A DNA stretch of 64,000 nucleotides from Verrucomicrobiota bacterium (GCA_023428905.1 JAEYWP010000016.1:124001-188000); one strand, 5' to 3'. Shown: positions 44,415 to 53,513, numbered from the stretch's first letter. A program made the numbers and translations. Notes: a model not told the origin generated them from the sequence alone.

Positions 44415-45671
44415 ATGAATACGTTTGTCTCCTCCTGCCGGCGGTTTGCCGCCCGCGCCACGTTCTTCGCCACTGCCCTGGCGGGGAGCGTTTTTGCCTC
44501 GGAAGTATCCCACTGGAACGCGTTCTCCGTCGGGACCACCTCGGCCGCGATGCCCGATGACCCGCTGAGCGAATCGCGCATCCTCGCGATCGTTCACCTG
44601 TCGATGCACGACGCCCTCAACCGGATCGAAGCGCGGTTCGGCAGTTTTCTCGATCATCCGGGAACCCCCGTCAGCGCCTCGCCGGAGGCAGCCGTGGCCT
44701 CCGCCGCGCGGCGTGCCATGGTTGAGTACCTCCCGGACCAGGCGGCGGAGGTCGACGCCGAATTCAGCGAACGGATACAAAGGCTCCCGCAGGGTGCTGC
44801 GGTCGAGCGGGGGATCGAACTTGGCCGCGCGGTCGCCGAACGCGTGATCGCCCAGCGCCGGGATGATGGCTCCGCTCACGCCTCTCCGCGGGCTGCGGGT
44901 TCCGGCCGGGGTGAATACCAGCCGACCCCGCCGGATTTCACGCCCGCTGTCGCTTCGCATTGGGGCGACATCGTGCCTTTCGCCCTACGCTCTGCGGTGC
45001 AGTTCCGCCCCGCTCCGCCACCGGCCCTCGAAAGCCTGCGGATGAAGGAGGATTGCGACGATGTGCGCGAGGTGGGGGGACTGGTTTCCCATCGCCGGAC
45101 ACCGGAGCAAAGCGAAATCGCGAAGTATTGGTACGAACACTCCACCCGCGGGTGGAACCGGATCGCACGCACGCTCTGCTCCAGCCGCGGCATGGATCTG
45201 TGGGACGAGGCGCGGTTCCTTGCGCTGGTCAACGTCGCGATGGCCGACGGCTTTATCGCGGGATTTGAGGCGAAGTACCACTACTACCGCTGGCGCCCGG
45301 CCACCGCGGTGCGCGTGGAGGGAGCCGCGGACTGGCTCAGCTTCCTGCCCACTCCCCCCGTCCCGGACTATCCGTCGACCCACACCGTTCTCGGGGCCGC
45401 AGCCGCCACCGCGATGGCACGGCTGCTCCGGACGGATTATGTGACGTTCGAAATGACCAGCGGGGCGCCGTATCCAGGCATCACCCGGCGCTTCTGGTGC
45501 CTGTCGCAGGCCGCGCGCGAAAACGGGGCGTCACGCGTGCTCGCCGGCCTGCATTTTAACTGCGCGGTCGAGGCCGGCTACACGCAGGGCGCGCAGGTGG
45601 GTGAATGGGCCGTCCAGTCTCTCCTGCAACCGCTGCGTCCGGTGGGAGTGTCGGTGACGCTGGGGGAATGA
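44415..45671 (+). CDS. Vanadium-dependent haloperoxidase-family protein
   Basis: A 418-residue exported protein (signal FFATALAGSVFASEVSHW) of the PAP2/vanadium haloperoxidase superfamily. The vanadate- or phosphate-binding set is visible: KYHYYRWRPATAVR (K and R), PDYPSTHTVLGAAAAT (PSxH with S, acid-base H) and SRVLAGLHFNCAVEAG (R and the covalent-ligand H). The N-terminal part (LAIVHLSMHDALNRIEARFG) is the usual helical bundle. Whether it is a haloperoxidase or an acid phosphatase cannot be decided from these motifs. The ATG at 44415 gives the signal peptide directly. No linked halogen or phosphate genes are adjacent. Confidence 0.85.
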   Translation: MNTFVSSCRRFAARATFFATALAGSVFASEVSHWNAFSVGTTSAAMPDDPLSESRILAIVHLSMHDALNRIEARFGSFLDHPGTPVSASPEAAVASAARRAMVEYLPDQAAEVDAEFSERIQRLPQGAAVERGIELGRAVAERVIAQRRDDGSAHASPRAAGSGRGEYQPTPPDFTPAVASHWGDIVPFALRSAVQFRPAPPPALESLRMKEDCDDVREVGGLVSHRRTPEQSEIAKYWYEHSTRGWNRIARTLCSSRGMDLWDEARFLALVNVAMADGFIAGFEAKYHYYRWRPATAVRVEGAADWLSFLPTPPVPDYPSTHTVLGAAAATAMARLLRTDYVTFEMTSGAPYPGITRRFWCLSQAARENGASRVLAGLHFNCAVEAGYTQGAQVGEWAVQSLLQPLRPVGVSVTLGE

Positions 45672-45708
45672 GGTTCCTTGCCGCGCCGCCCACATGATTG
45701 CTGGGGGA

Positions 45709-46695
45709 TCAGCTCGCCAGGCGCAGGGCGCGTTCGTTGCGGACGCGCCAGGTGCCCGGCGTGTGTCCCGTGATCTTCTTAAAGGCCCGACTGAAGGCGG
45801 CCTCGGATTCGTAGCCCACCTCGAAGGCGACCTGGGTGACTTTGGATCCGTGCTCGAGCAATCCCGCGGCCAGCTGCATCCTCCAACGCGTCAGGTATTG
45901 CAGCGGAGGGCGTCCCACCAGGTAGGTGAACCGATCCGCAAACGCGGAGCGCGAAAGCCCGGCCTCGCGAGCAAGCTCCTCGAGTGACCAGGGATGACTA
46001 GGCCGCCGGTGCAGTACCGCGAGGGACCGACCAATATGTTCATCCCGCAACCCCGCCAGCCAACCTTGATCGGTGGGGCCCAGCGTCTCGAGATGCCTGC
46101 GCACCGCCTCCACAAACATCACCTCGCTGATCCGAGATAGCACGGACTGGCCTCCCGGTCGCCGGTCGCGGGATTCCGCGAGCGCGACCTGGATGAACTG
46201 GTTCAGCCATCCCCGGGTGGAGCCGGCGCGGTCAGCGAAGTGGATCACGCGGGGCAGGGTGGAGAGGAGTGGATTGAACGGACGGTCGTCGCAGCCCAGG
46301 AAACCGCAAACGAGACCGGCGCGTTCCTCCCCTGTGCCGCCCACATTCACGGAGAGAGGAAGGGACGTGAGGGAGGCAGCCTCGTACATGTGTAGTTTCC
46401 ACTCCGCTGTCATGCCTGGTGAACTGGAGAGGACATGCGCGTCGCCGTGCGGAAAAAGAATCACATCCCCTGCCTGGAGAAGCAGCGGGGCGGAGCCGTC
46501 GATCGAGGCCCAGCACCGTCCTTCCGTCACAACGTGGTAACCCATCAGGTGCTGCACGCCGGGGAAGAGGCGCGGGCCCACCAGGTGTCCTGGGGCGGCC
46601 GCCTCCACCCAGGGTGCACAGGCGCGGACCTCGAAGAAAATGGCCCCGGTCAGACGGATGCCATGCAGTACATCAGAGAGCGTATCGGTGTTCAC
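45709..46695 (-). CDS. AraC-family regulator with cupin_6 sensor
   Basis: A 328-residue regulator. The N-terminus has the cupin_6 pattern (LSDVLHGIRLTGAIFFEVRA ... APWVEAA, GDVILFPHGDAHVLSS). The C-terminal DNA-binding part has two helix-turn-helix units (WSLEELAREAGLSRSAFADR and VTQVAFEVGYESEAAFSRAF, then TGHTPGTWR). The GTG at 46695 fits the family start; the frame extends upstream to 46833 without homology. It lies downstream of the aldo/keto reductase gene on the same strand (216-base gap), and regulators of this type often control a neighbouring oxidoreductase. Confidence 0.9.
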   Translation of the reverse strand: MNTDTLSDVLHGIRLTGAIFFEVRACAPWVEAAAPGHLVGPRLFPGVQHLMGYHVVTEGRCWASIDGSAPLLLQAGDVILFPHGDAHVLSSSPGMTAEWKLHMYEAASLTSLPLSVNVGGTGEERAGLVCGFLGCDDRPFNPLLSTLPRVIHFADRAGSTRGWLNQFIQVALAESRDRRPGGQSVLSRISEVMFVEAVRRHLETLGPTDQGWLAGLRDEHIGRSLAVLHRRPSHPWSLEELAREAGLSRSAFADRFTYLVGRPPLQYLTRWRMQLAAGLLEHGSKVTQVAFEVGYESEAAFSRAFKKITGHTPGTWRVRNERALRLAS

Positions 46696-46911
46696 GGGAG
46701 AGGAGTGTCCAAGCAGAGCGGGGCAGCTGGCTTTCCTCGTGATCTGAGCGCGGACGCGTGTTTGCCGGTATGGCCGTCTTGGGCCACGGCTCCACTCCTT
46801 TCTCGTGGGCCGAATGGCCACCCCCCAGGGCAAACGCGCTCTCCGGTTCCGCGAGATCGAACGGGCGGCCGCGGCGTTGGTCTGCTGCGGCCGCGACCGT
46901 CCGACGTTTCC

Positions 46912-47946
46912 CTAAAACGCCACCGCGTGACCCGACCGCTCGAACCCGCGCTGGTGGAAGTAGGGATACGCGGGCGTGATCCGACTGGCTTGGTCGAGGC
47001 GTTCCACTTGAGCCGCGCTCAGCGACCAGCCCACCGCTCCCAGATTCTGCCGCAACTGTTCCTCGTTGCGGGCGCCGATCACCACGGTGGAGACGGTGGG
47101 GCGCTGCAGCAGCCAGTTCAGCGCGATCTGCGCGACGGTCTTGCCCGTCTCCAGCGCCACTGCGTCCAGCGCTTCCACCACACGGAAGAGGTACTCGTCG
47201 TCCACCGGAGGACCGGCGTCGATCGAGGCCTTCGACTGGAGTCGGCTGTCCGCCGGCATCGGCTGACCGCGGCGGATCCGGCCGGTCAGGCGCCCCCAGC
47301 CGAGCGGGCTCCAGATCACGCCCCCCACCCGCTGGTCCACCCCGAGCGGCATCAGCTCCCATTCATAACTGCGGCCGATCAGCGAATAGTAGGCCTGGTT
47401 GGCCACGTATCGGGTCCATCCATACCGGTCGGAGACCGCGAGCGACTTCATCAGCTGCCACCCGGAAAAGTTTGAGCAGCCGATGTAGCGGATCTTCCCC
47501 TGCTGGACCAAGGTGTGAAGCGCACTGAGGGTCTCCTCCACCGGCGTGAGCGCATCGAAGCCGTGCAGTTGAAACAGGTCGATGTAGTCGGTGCCGAGGC
47601 GCTTCAGGCTGCCCTCGACCGACTCGATCAGGTGGTACCGCGAGGACCCGATCGCATTGGGTCCGTCGTTCATCCGAAAGGTGGCCTTGGTGGAAATCAG
47701 CACCTTGTCGCGCCGCCCCGAGATGGCGTGCCCGAGCACCTCCTCGGCTGCGCCGCCGGAATAAACGTCAGCGGTGTCGAACATCGTCAGCCCGGCGTCC
47801 AGGCAGATGTCGACCAGCCGCCGTGCCTCGTCCGGCCCCGTCCCTCCCCACGACGAAAACAAAGGTCCTTTGCCGGCGAACGTTCCCGTGCCGAGCGTAA
47901 GGACCGGAACCTTGAATCCGGAACCTCCAAGCAGTCTGTACTCCAT
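46912..47946 (-). CDS. Aldo/keto reductase
   Basis: A 344-residue NAD(P)H-dependent oxidoreductase of the (beta/alpha)8 AKR family. The catalytic tetrad is visible: Asp and Tyr in MFDTADVYSGG, Lys in VLISTKATF and His in DLFQLHGFD. The cofactor end has STVVIGARNEEQLRQNLGA. The substrate cannot be assigned; members of this subgroup reduce sugars, aldehydes or xenobiotics. The ATG at 47946 is preferred over an upstream frame to 47979. It is divergent from the TonB_C gene at 48312. Confidence 0.93.
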   Translation of the reverse strand: MEYRLLGGSGFKVPVLTLGTGTFAGKGPLFSSWGGTGPDEARRLVDICLDAGLTMFDTADVYSGGAAEEVLGHAISGRRDKVLISTKATFRMNDGPNAIGSSRYHLIESVEGSLKRLGTDYIDLFQLHGFDALTPVEETLSALHTLVQQGKIRYIGCSNFSGWQLMKSLAVSDRYGWTRYVANQAYYSLIGRSYEWELMPLGVDQRVGGVIWSPLGWGRLTGRIRRGQPMPADSRLQSKASIDAGPPVDDEYLFRVVEALDAVALETGKTVAQIALNWLLQRPTVSTVVIGARNEEQLRQNLGAVGWSLSAAQVERLDQASRITPAYPYFHQRGFERSGHAVAF

Positions 47947-48311
47947 AGAATGTGCGGGGGGAATGCCCCGCCCCACCAAAGCATCAATTGCAAATCCCTC
48001 AACCGGGCGCGCGCGTTCTGCAAAAGATTCAGCCCGGTAACAGGTGGCTCACGACAGGGTTTTTGGAGGGTTCACCCCAGGCTCTGGGCGTGCCAGGCGC
48101 GCGCGCCTGGGGATTTCTCCCCGCCTCGATTATTCAACGTGTAATGGCAGGGCGGCTACAGCTTATAGGCGCGTCAATTTTGTAGGAAAGTGGCGTTTCG
48201 CCCGTAGTCGGTATGTCGCCGATCCGGTTAAGGCCGGGCCGGGGACACGCCCTCACGGGCGTTTAATCCTACAATCAGAAAACAACTCCGCTCCTCACGG
48301 GGCTTTTACAA
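47947..48311. other. Divergent intergenic region with structured leader
   Basis: A 365-base gap between the aldo/keto reductase and the small TonB_C gene. Its right half (48180-48303) contains several paired elements described separately as a leader RNA. The left half contains GTGCCAGGCGCGCGCGCCTGG near 48090, a GC-rich hairpin, and an AT-rich segment around 48130 (GATTATTCAACGTGTAATGG) that could hold a promoter. No coding sequence was recognised. Confidence 0.45.
48180..48303 (+). ncRNA. Candidate structured 5' leader of the TonB_C gene
   Basis: Outer arms TTGTAGGA (48180-48187) and TCCTACAA (48267-48274) are perfectly complementary. Inside, CGCCCGT (48199-48205) can pair with ACGGGCG (48255-48261). 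Each of those strands also has a local alternative: GGCG-TTT-CGCC (48192-48202) and CGCCC-TCAC-GGGCG (48248-48261). A last hairpin, GCTCC-TCAC-GGGGC (48290-48303), ends eight bases before the start codon and has the same TCAC loop. It matches no riboswitch class I can recognise. Function is inferred only from structure and position. Confidence 0.45.
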
Positions 48312-48665
48312 ATGAAGTCGTTCATCCTCCTCAGCGTCGCCGCCCTCGGTCTCTGCAACCTCGCCTCTGCGTCCACCACCACGGAGCAGGCCTATGTCGC
48401 GCGTTATGCCGGCCGCACCGATGTCCCCGTCCCGGTGCATGTGGTTTCGCCCACCGTGGGCCGCAGCGACTACGGCCGCGTCCGCGTCGGCTTCAAGGTC
48501 TCGCCGCAGGGCGAAGTCCGCGAGGTCGCGGTGGTGGCGTCCAGCGGCACCGTTCGCGATGAAGCGATCATCGCCGCCCTCAGCAACTGGAAGTTCCAGC
48601 CCCGCCAGAACCAGGCGGTCGACGTTCCGGTCGAGCTGACCGTGAACGTAAACGTGAACTCGTAA
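48312..48665 (+). CDS. Small exported TonB_C-domain protein
   Basis: A 117-residue protein with a signal peptide (MKSFILLSVAALGLCNLASA) and one TonB_C-like domain: GRVRVGFKVSPQGEVREVAV, then DEAIIAALSNWKFQPRQNQA and VPVELTVNVNV. It lacks the membrane anchor and spanner of real TonB. It resembles the protein at 13350-13721 in size and layout. It has its own strong terminator, and the long leader suggests independent regulation, perhaps high expression. Function is unknown. Confidence 0.78.
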   Translation: MKSFILLSVAALGLCNLASASTTTEQAYVARYAGRTDVPVPVHVVSPTVGRSDYGRVRVGFKVSPQGEVREVAVVASSGTVRDEAIIAALSNWKFQPRQNQAVDVPVELTVNVNVNS

Positions 48666-48690
48666 GCACTTTTTCAGGTACGGTTCGGAT

Positions 48691-48722
48691 AACCCCGGGT
48701 CTCGCGGACCCGGGGTTTTTTT
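48691..48722 (+). terminator. Rho-independent terminator
   Basis: AACCCCGGGTC pairs perfectly with GACCCGGGGTT across a five-base loop (TCGCG), and the 3' arm runs into seven T residues. It lies 26 bases after the stop of the small TonB_C gene. Confidence 0.95.
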
Positions 48723-48788
48723 GTCTGCGCACGAGCCCGGGTGCCGGAGGGCCGCTTGGACTTTTGCCGGAAGCGCGCACCTTGCGGG

Positions 48789-49787
48789 ATGATTCGTTTT
48801 TCGATCCTCGACCTCGCTCCCATTGTCCAGGGTGGCACGGCGGCGCAGGCGCTTGCCAACAGCCTCGAGCTGGCCCGTCTCGCGGAGCGTTTGGGTTACA
48901 CGCGGTATTGGCTGGCGGAGCACCACAACATGACCGGCATCGCGAGCTCGGCCACGGCCGTCGTGATCGCGCACATCGCCGGCGGCACCCGCACCCTGCG
49001 GGTCGGCGCCGGAGGCATCATGCTTCCGAACCACTCCCCCTTGGTGATCGCGGAGCAGTTCGGCACGCTCGCCTCCCTTTTTCCGGGGCGCATCGACCTC
49101 GCATTGGGCCGCGCGCCCGGCAGCGACCAGCGCACGGCCCGCGCTTTGCGCCGGGACCGGATGGACGCGTCGGACCAGTTCCCGGAGGACGTGGTGGAGT
49201 TGATGGGATACTTTCGGGCCGAGGGCATCAAACCCGTGCGGGCGATCCCAGGTGAGGGCCTCGACATTCCGGTCTGGCTCCTGGGTTCCAGTCTTTTCAG
49301 CGCCCAGCTGGCTGCGTCGCTCGGGCTGCCGTATGCGTTTGCCGGACACTTTGCGCCGGCCTTGATGCTGCAGGCGCTCGAGCTTTACCGAGACCAGTTC
49401 CAGCCCTCCGAACGCTTGGCAGAGCCTTACAGCATGGCGGGCGTGACGGCCGTCGTGGCGGACTCGGACGAGGAGGCGCGGCACCATTTCACGTCGATCC
49501 AACAGCAGGTGCTGTCCCTGCTGCGGGGCTTTCCGGGTCAGATCAAGCCGCCGGTGCCGGCGATGGAAACGCTCTGGAATGCGCCGGAGAAGAGGGGCGT
49601 GGAGCAGTTTCTTGCCGAGGCGGTGGTGGGCAGTCCCACCACCGTGCGCGAGGGCCTTCAGCGTTTGGTGGCGAAGACCGGCGTACAGGAGATCATCGTC
49701 ACCACGCAGATCTTCGACCACGCCGCCCGACTGAAATCCTATGCGCTGCTGGCCGGGATCCGCGACGCGGGTTTGCAGAGCCGGTAG
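48789..49787 (+). CDS. LLM-class (luciferase-like) flavin-dependent oxidoreductase
   Basis: A 332-residue TIM-barrel flavoprotein. Recognisable blocks are FSILDLAPIVQGGTAAQALA, YWLAEHHNMTGIASSATAVV, RVGAGGIMLPNHSPLVIAEQ and LFPGRIDLALGRAPGSDQ, the pattern of the YhbW/MsnO8-like group. These enzymes use reduced FMN from a separate reductase and their substrates are generally unknown. The ATG at 48789 begins the first beta-strand. The 3' end overlaps the convergent methyltransferase by 49 bases. Confidence 0.92.
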   Translation: MIRFSILDLAPIVQGGTAAQALANSLELARLAERLGYTRYWLAEHHNMTGIASSATAVVIAHIAGGTRTLRVGAGGIMLPNHSPLVIAEQFGTLASLFPGRIDLALGRAPGSDQRTARALRRDRMDASDQFPEDVVELMGYFRAEGIKPVRAIPGEGLDIPVWLLGSSLFSAQLAASLGLPYAFAGHFAPALMLQALELYRDQFQPSERLAEPYSMAGVTAVVADSDEEARHHFTSIQQQVLSLLRGFPGQIKPPVPAMETLWNAPEKRGVEQFLAEAVVGSPTTVREGLQRLVAKTGVQEIIVTTQIFDHAARLKSYALLAGIRDAGLQSR

Positions 49788-50581
49788 GCGCGGTAGCTCA
49801 GTTGGCGTCCCCGCAGGCTGTTGTAGATGCCGGAACCCTTCACCCCCGCAAAGCCGTCGCCGGCCCGGTGCAGGAAGGACGGCAGGTGGCGCCGCACCAG
49901 GGACGAGGATCGCGCGGAATTCGCCTCCATCCCACGCAAGACGCAGGGGCTGATGTCCAGGCACGTATCCACCGCGAAGGGTGACGCCTGCAGCTGTTGC
50001 TCCCACGTGTCCAGATCGGCGGCGAAACGAAAATCTGCATACAGGAGCATTCCGCCCGGGGCCAAGACCCGCTCCGCCTCGACAAGAAAGGCGGGGAAGG
50101 AGCCGTAGCAGTGGGAGGCTTCGATGTTGATCACCACATCGAAGTGCCCGTCCGCAAACGGCAGCTTTTCCGCGTCTCCCTGCACAAAGGTCAGGCCGCG
50201 CTCCGTGTGCCGCTCCTGGCAAAGGCGGACCCCGCGGGCGTTGAGGTCGAGCCCGACATACGCCTTCGGACGAAAGGTGCGCATCAGGTATGCCGCGCCC
50301 CCTCCGTGTCCGCTGCTGACTTCTAGGACTGTCTTGCCCTCCAGGGCTCCGAGGCTGGCGACGCGATGGTACAGCTGGATTGATCCGCGGTGCACCTCTG
50401 CAGCGGCGGGGAGCGGGATCTGCATCGGGGGCTCCTCCTCGTACGCATAGTTGAGGAAAACCACGTCCTCGTTCTTCAGGCGCTGGGTTAACAGCGAGTA
50501 CCAGCGCTTCCAGAGAAAACGCCGGACCGAACCGATGGCGTAGAGGCGGTCAACGAGCTGCGTCGTCAGGGCTTGGGGCAT
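49739..50581 (-). CDS. Class I SAM-dependent methyltransferase
   Basis: A 280-residue methyltransferase. After about 75 residues that include VFLNYAYEEEPPMQIPLPAA it has the SAM fold: motif I VLEVSSGHGGGAAYLMRTF, the acidic LDLNARGVRLC strand end, FVQGDAEKLPFADGHFDVVI and LAPGGMLLYADF. The N-terminal segment and the C-terminal GIYNSLRGRQLSYRAYRL resemble methyltransferases acting on polyketide or lipid-like phenols, so a small lipophilic acceptor is possible. It shares its last 49 bases with the convergent LLM gene. Confidence 0.88.
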   Translation of the reverse strand: MPQALTTQLVDRLYAIGSVRRFLWKRWYSLLTQRLKNEDVVFLNYAYEEEPPMQIPLPAAAEVHRGSIQLYHRVASLGALEGKTVLEVSSGHGGGAAYLMRTFRPKAYVGLDLNARGVRLCQERHTERGLTFVQGDAEKLPFADGHFDVVINIEASHCYGSFPAFLVEAERVLAPGGMLLYADFRFAADLDTWEQQLQASPFAVDTCLDISPCVLRGMEANSARSSSLVRRHLPSFLHRAGDGFAGVKGSGIYNSLRGRQLSYRAYRLCKPASRIPASSA

Positions 50582-50716
50582 GGGCGCCGAAGTTGGCGCG
50601 CCCGCCGGAGAAAGACAAACGCGCGCTGCGGTGCACGGGATCCACGCCCTGATCTAACGAGAGAGACAAGGTTCCCTTTGCCGTTCTGCGGGCCCTGGCC
50701 ACAGTGAGCGAAACCC

Positions 50717-51868
50717 ATGAGTTACCGACTGTTTCCCCGACTCCTGGCGCTGCTGCTTGCAGTGCTGCCCGTGCTGTCTGCCTCCCAAAAACCGGCCTGG
50801 ATCCCCAATCCCGCCGGTTTCGAGGTGCACCGCGGGGTCAACCTGAGCCACTGGCTCTCGCAACGCTTCGAAGGGTATGATCCCGCCACCTACATCACCG
50901 AGCGCGATTTTGCCTACATCCGCAGCATCGGATACGACCATGTGCGGATCCCGATCGACGAAATCGAATTTTGGGACGACCAGGGCAAACCCATCGAGGA
51001 GGCGTTTTCCTATCTCGAAAAGGCGCTGGCTTGGAGCAAGGCGCATGACCTGCGGGTGGTGATCGACCTGCACACCGTCCGCACCCACCACTTCAACGCC
51101 GAGAACGAGGGCGGAAAAAACTCCCTCTTCACCGATCCCAAGGCGCAGGATGCCATGCTCGACCTGTGGCGCCAGCTGAGCGCGCGCCTGAAGAAGTACC
51201 CGGTCGACCAGGTGGCCTATGAGATTATGAACGAACCGGTGGCGGACGATCCGCAGGACTGGAATCGCCTGGTGGCCAAGGCGGCTAAGTTACTGCGCGA
51301 ACTCGAACCCTCCCGCGTGCTGATCATCGGGGCGAACCGGTGGCAGCAGGCCGCGAGCTTTCCCTACCTGGTCGTTCCGGAGGGTGATCGCAACGTGATC
51401 CTGAGCGTCCACACCTACGAGCCTCTCGCTTTCACCCACTACACTGCCGGCTGGGTGCCGAGCGGGGTGTACCGTGGGCCGGTGCAGTATCCCGGGGTCG
51501 TGGTCAAGCCGGAGGACGCCAAGCGCGCCGGACTCAGCCCCGCGGTGGTTGAGATGATGAAGTCCACCGAGGCCTTCGAGCACTGGGACCGCGCCCGCCT
51601 CGAAAAAACCCTTCGTCCCGCCTTCGAAAAGGCGAAGGCGCTCAACCTCCAGCTTTATTGCGGCGAGTTCGGCTGCCTGCCCACCGTACCCCGCAAGGAC
51701 CGCCTCGCCTACTACCGGGACATCGTCGGGATCCTCGAGGAAAACGGGGTGGCCTGGGCCAACTGGGAATACAAGGCGGAGTTCGGTATCAAGCAGTACG
51801 ATACCAAGACGGGCCGCGAGTCCGCTCCGGACGAGGAGCTCATCTCCATCCTCGTCGGGCGCAAGTGA
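50717..51868 (+). CDS. Glycoside hydrolase family 5 (cellulase-like), exported
   Basis: A 383-residue secreted glycosidase (signal LFPRLLALLLAVLPVLSAS). GH5 features are RGVNLSHWLSQRF, HVRIPIDEIEFWD, VVIDLHTVRTHH, the acid/base Glu in YEIMNEPV, VHTYEPLAFTHY and the nucleophile Glu in LYCGEFGC, then WANWEYKAEFGI. Substrates of this family are beta-linked glucans or mannans; the specific one cannot be read here. A terminator follows its stop. It is transcribed toward the Gfo/Idh gene. Confidence 0.93.
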   Translation: MSYRLFPRLLALLLAVLPVLSASQKPAWIPNPAGFEVHRGVNLSHWLSQRFEGYDPATYITERDFAYIRSIGYDHVRIPIDEIEFWDDQGKPIEEAFSYLEKALAWSKAHDLRVVIDLHTVRTHHFNAENEGGKNSLFTDPKAQDAMLDLWRQLSARLKKYPVDQVAYEIMNEPVADDPQDWNRLVAKAAKLLRELEPSRVLIIGANRWQQAASFPYLVVPEGDRNVILSVHTYEPLAFTHYTAGWVPSGVYRGPVQYPGVVVKPEDAKRAGLSPAVVEMMKSTEAFEHWDRARLEKTLRPAFEKAKALNLQLYCGEFGCLPTVPRKDRLAYYRDIVGILEENGVAWANWEYKAEFGIKQYDTKTGRESAPDEELISILVGRK

Positions 51869-51882
51869 GCGGTGCTTTTGCC

Positions 51883-51913
51883 GGCCGGCGTCCCAGCGGC
51901 GCCGGCCTTTTTT
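51883..51913 (+). terminator. Rho-independent terminator after the GH5 gene
   Basis: GGCCGGCG pairs with CGCCGGCC across nine bases and runs into six T residues. It starts 15 bases after the GH5 stop and ends 11 bases before the convergent Gfo/Idh stop. Confidence 0.9.
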
Positions 51914-51923
51914 GTGTGCGGGC

Positions 51924-53285
51924 TCACACCGCGGCGGGATCCGGATGAATCCAGGGGGCGCGGTAAGGGCGGGCCAGCCGGGCCGTCGCCTCAGGATCGC
52001 CCACCACCGTGCGTGTAGCCGGGTCGTAGCGGAGAGAGCGTCCGAGGTCCTGCGCCAGGTTGGCGAGGATACAGCAGGCGCTCGAGATATGACCCTCCTC
52101 GATGTCCGAAACCGGCTTGGTGCGGCGGGCGCGCGCCTCCAGGAAGGACGCGACATGCGCCTTTTGCACCGTCTCAAGTTCCGGAAAGAGGCGGTTGCCA
52201 TCGATGTTCTCCAGCGTGCCGTCGGTGGAGAGAAGGTTGAAGCCCTCGTGGGGGCCCCCGTCCGCCGGCGCGAAATGGTAGCCGGTGATGCTGAGGGTGA
52301 GGGTGCCTCCGCTTCCAATCAGCCGCGCCCCCCACTGGTCTGTCCAGTGCTTGGGCGGGACTGCCGGCGCCCCCCAGGTGCGATGCTGCCAGGTCAGTTC
52401 AACGCCGGGATAACGGAACAGGCTGTACTGCGTATCCGCGATGTTCGAGGTGGCCTCCCGATCGACGTGGATTCCGCCCCTTGACTCGATCGACTCCGGC
52501 CAGCCGAGATTCAGCATCCAGCGTGCCGTATCCACCATGTGGACACCGAGATCGCCGATCTGTCCGTTGCCGTATTCCATGAAGGCGCGCCAGGATTTCA
52601 TCTCGGCCCCGAGCCGGAAGGGACGCAGCGGGGCGGGTCCGGTCCAGAGGTCCCAGTCCAGTTCCGGGGGTGGAGGGGTCTCCGTCATCACCCCGCGGGG
52701 TCGGCCGGCCAGGGTCGAGAAGGTTTCCACCAGGGCCACGCGACCCAGCCGGCCACTTGTCACATAACGGTCCCGCGCCTCGGCCAGGCAGCGGGTGCTT
52801 CGGCGCTGCAGGTTTACCTGGGCGACTCGTTTGTAGGCGCGGGCTGCCGCCACCAGCGCCTCGCCCTCAAGCACGTCCACGCTGATCGGCTTTTCCAGGA
52901 TGATGTCTGCGCCCGCCTTCATCGCCGCGAGCGCGGGCAGGGCGTGCCAGTGGTCGGGGGTGCTGATGACGACAATGTCGTGCGCATCCGGCTTCAGCAT
53001 CTCTCGGTAATCCGCGAAAAGCGCGGGCCGGTGCGTGCCGTGGGTGGCCACCGCCTCACGGGTGGTGGCGAGCGCCCGGCGGTCCGGATCGCATAGGGAA
53101 ACCACGGTCGCGGGTGTGGCCTTGAGCAAGGCATCCAGCACCACGCCGCCATACCAACCGCAGCCGATCAGCCCCACGCGGGGAGGGCGGCTGGAGACGG
53201 CCTGTTGGGCGGAAAGCCTGGAGGAGGGGAGGGAAGCAGCCGCGCCGGCGGCTGCGAGGGAGGTGATAAAACGACGGCGATTCAT
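51924..53285 (-). CDS. Gfo/Idh/MocA-family oxidoreductase, Tat-exported
   Basis: A 453-residue NAD(P)-dependent oxidoreductase. The N-terminus is a Tat signal (NRRRFITSLAAAGAAASLPS). The Rossmann fold begins at PPRVGLIGCGWYGGVVLDAL, with the conserved VVISTPDHWHALPALAAM and ILEKPISVD. The substrate half has GVHMVDTARWMLNLGWPESI and a C-terminal conserved TARLARPYRAPWIHP. Exported members are abundant in Verrucomicrobiota and Planctomycetota and act on sugars or related polyols. The ATG at 53285 places the RR motif at the start. Confidence 0.92.
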   Translation of the reverse strand: MNRRRFITSLAAAGAAASLPSSRLSAQQAVSSRPPRVGLIGCGWYGGVVLDALLKATPATVVSLCDPDRRALATTREAVATHGTHRPALFADYREMLKPDAHDIVVISTPDHWHALPALAAMKAGADIILEKPISVDVLEGEALVAAARAYKRVAQVNLQRRSTRCLAEARDRYVTSGRLGRVALVETFSTLAGRPRGVMTETPPPPELDWDLWTGPAPLRPFRLGAEMKSWRAFMEYGNGQIGDLGVHMVDTARWMLNLGWPESIESRGGIHVDREATSNIADTQYSLFRYPGVELTWQHRTWGAPAVPPKHWTDQWGARLIGSGGTLTLSITGYHFAPADGGPHEGFNLLSTDGTLENIDGNRLFPELETVQKAHVASFLEARARRTKPVSDIEEGHISSACCILANLAQDLGRSLRYDPATRTVVGDPEATARLARPYRAPWIHPDPAAV

Positions 53286-53513
53286 GGGGTGTGGGGGAAG
53301 ACGATCGGAGCCGGGGCGCTGATGCTGCGCTTCCGAAGGGGTGGTGTCAGCCCATCGCAGAAACGGGGCGCAGGGCAAGGCGCCAGTGCCCCGGGGGGAC
53401 CGCCCGCGTGCTTGCCGGGGCTTGAAAGCTGCCGGGGGATCACCGCTGATGACGTCATGCCGGCACCGGCCTTCCCTCCGTCCCCCCACAAAAAACGCAC
53501 TCGGTTCGTCACC

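Noticed and set aside
48180..48275. The leader as a fluoride, c-di-GMP or glutamine riboswitch.
   Set aside because: The conserved core bases of these classes are not found in order; only parts such as a terminal TCCTAC look alike.
49788..49810. A stretch reading GCGGTAGCTCAGTTGG looks like the D-arm of a tRNA.
   Set aside because: No anticodon or T arm follows, and on the other strand the bases encode the conserved methyltransferase C-terminus (RQLSYRAYRL). It is a chance resemblance.
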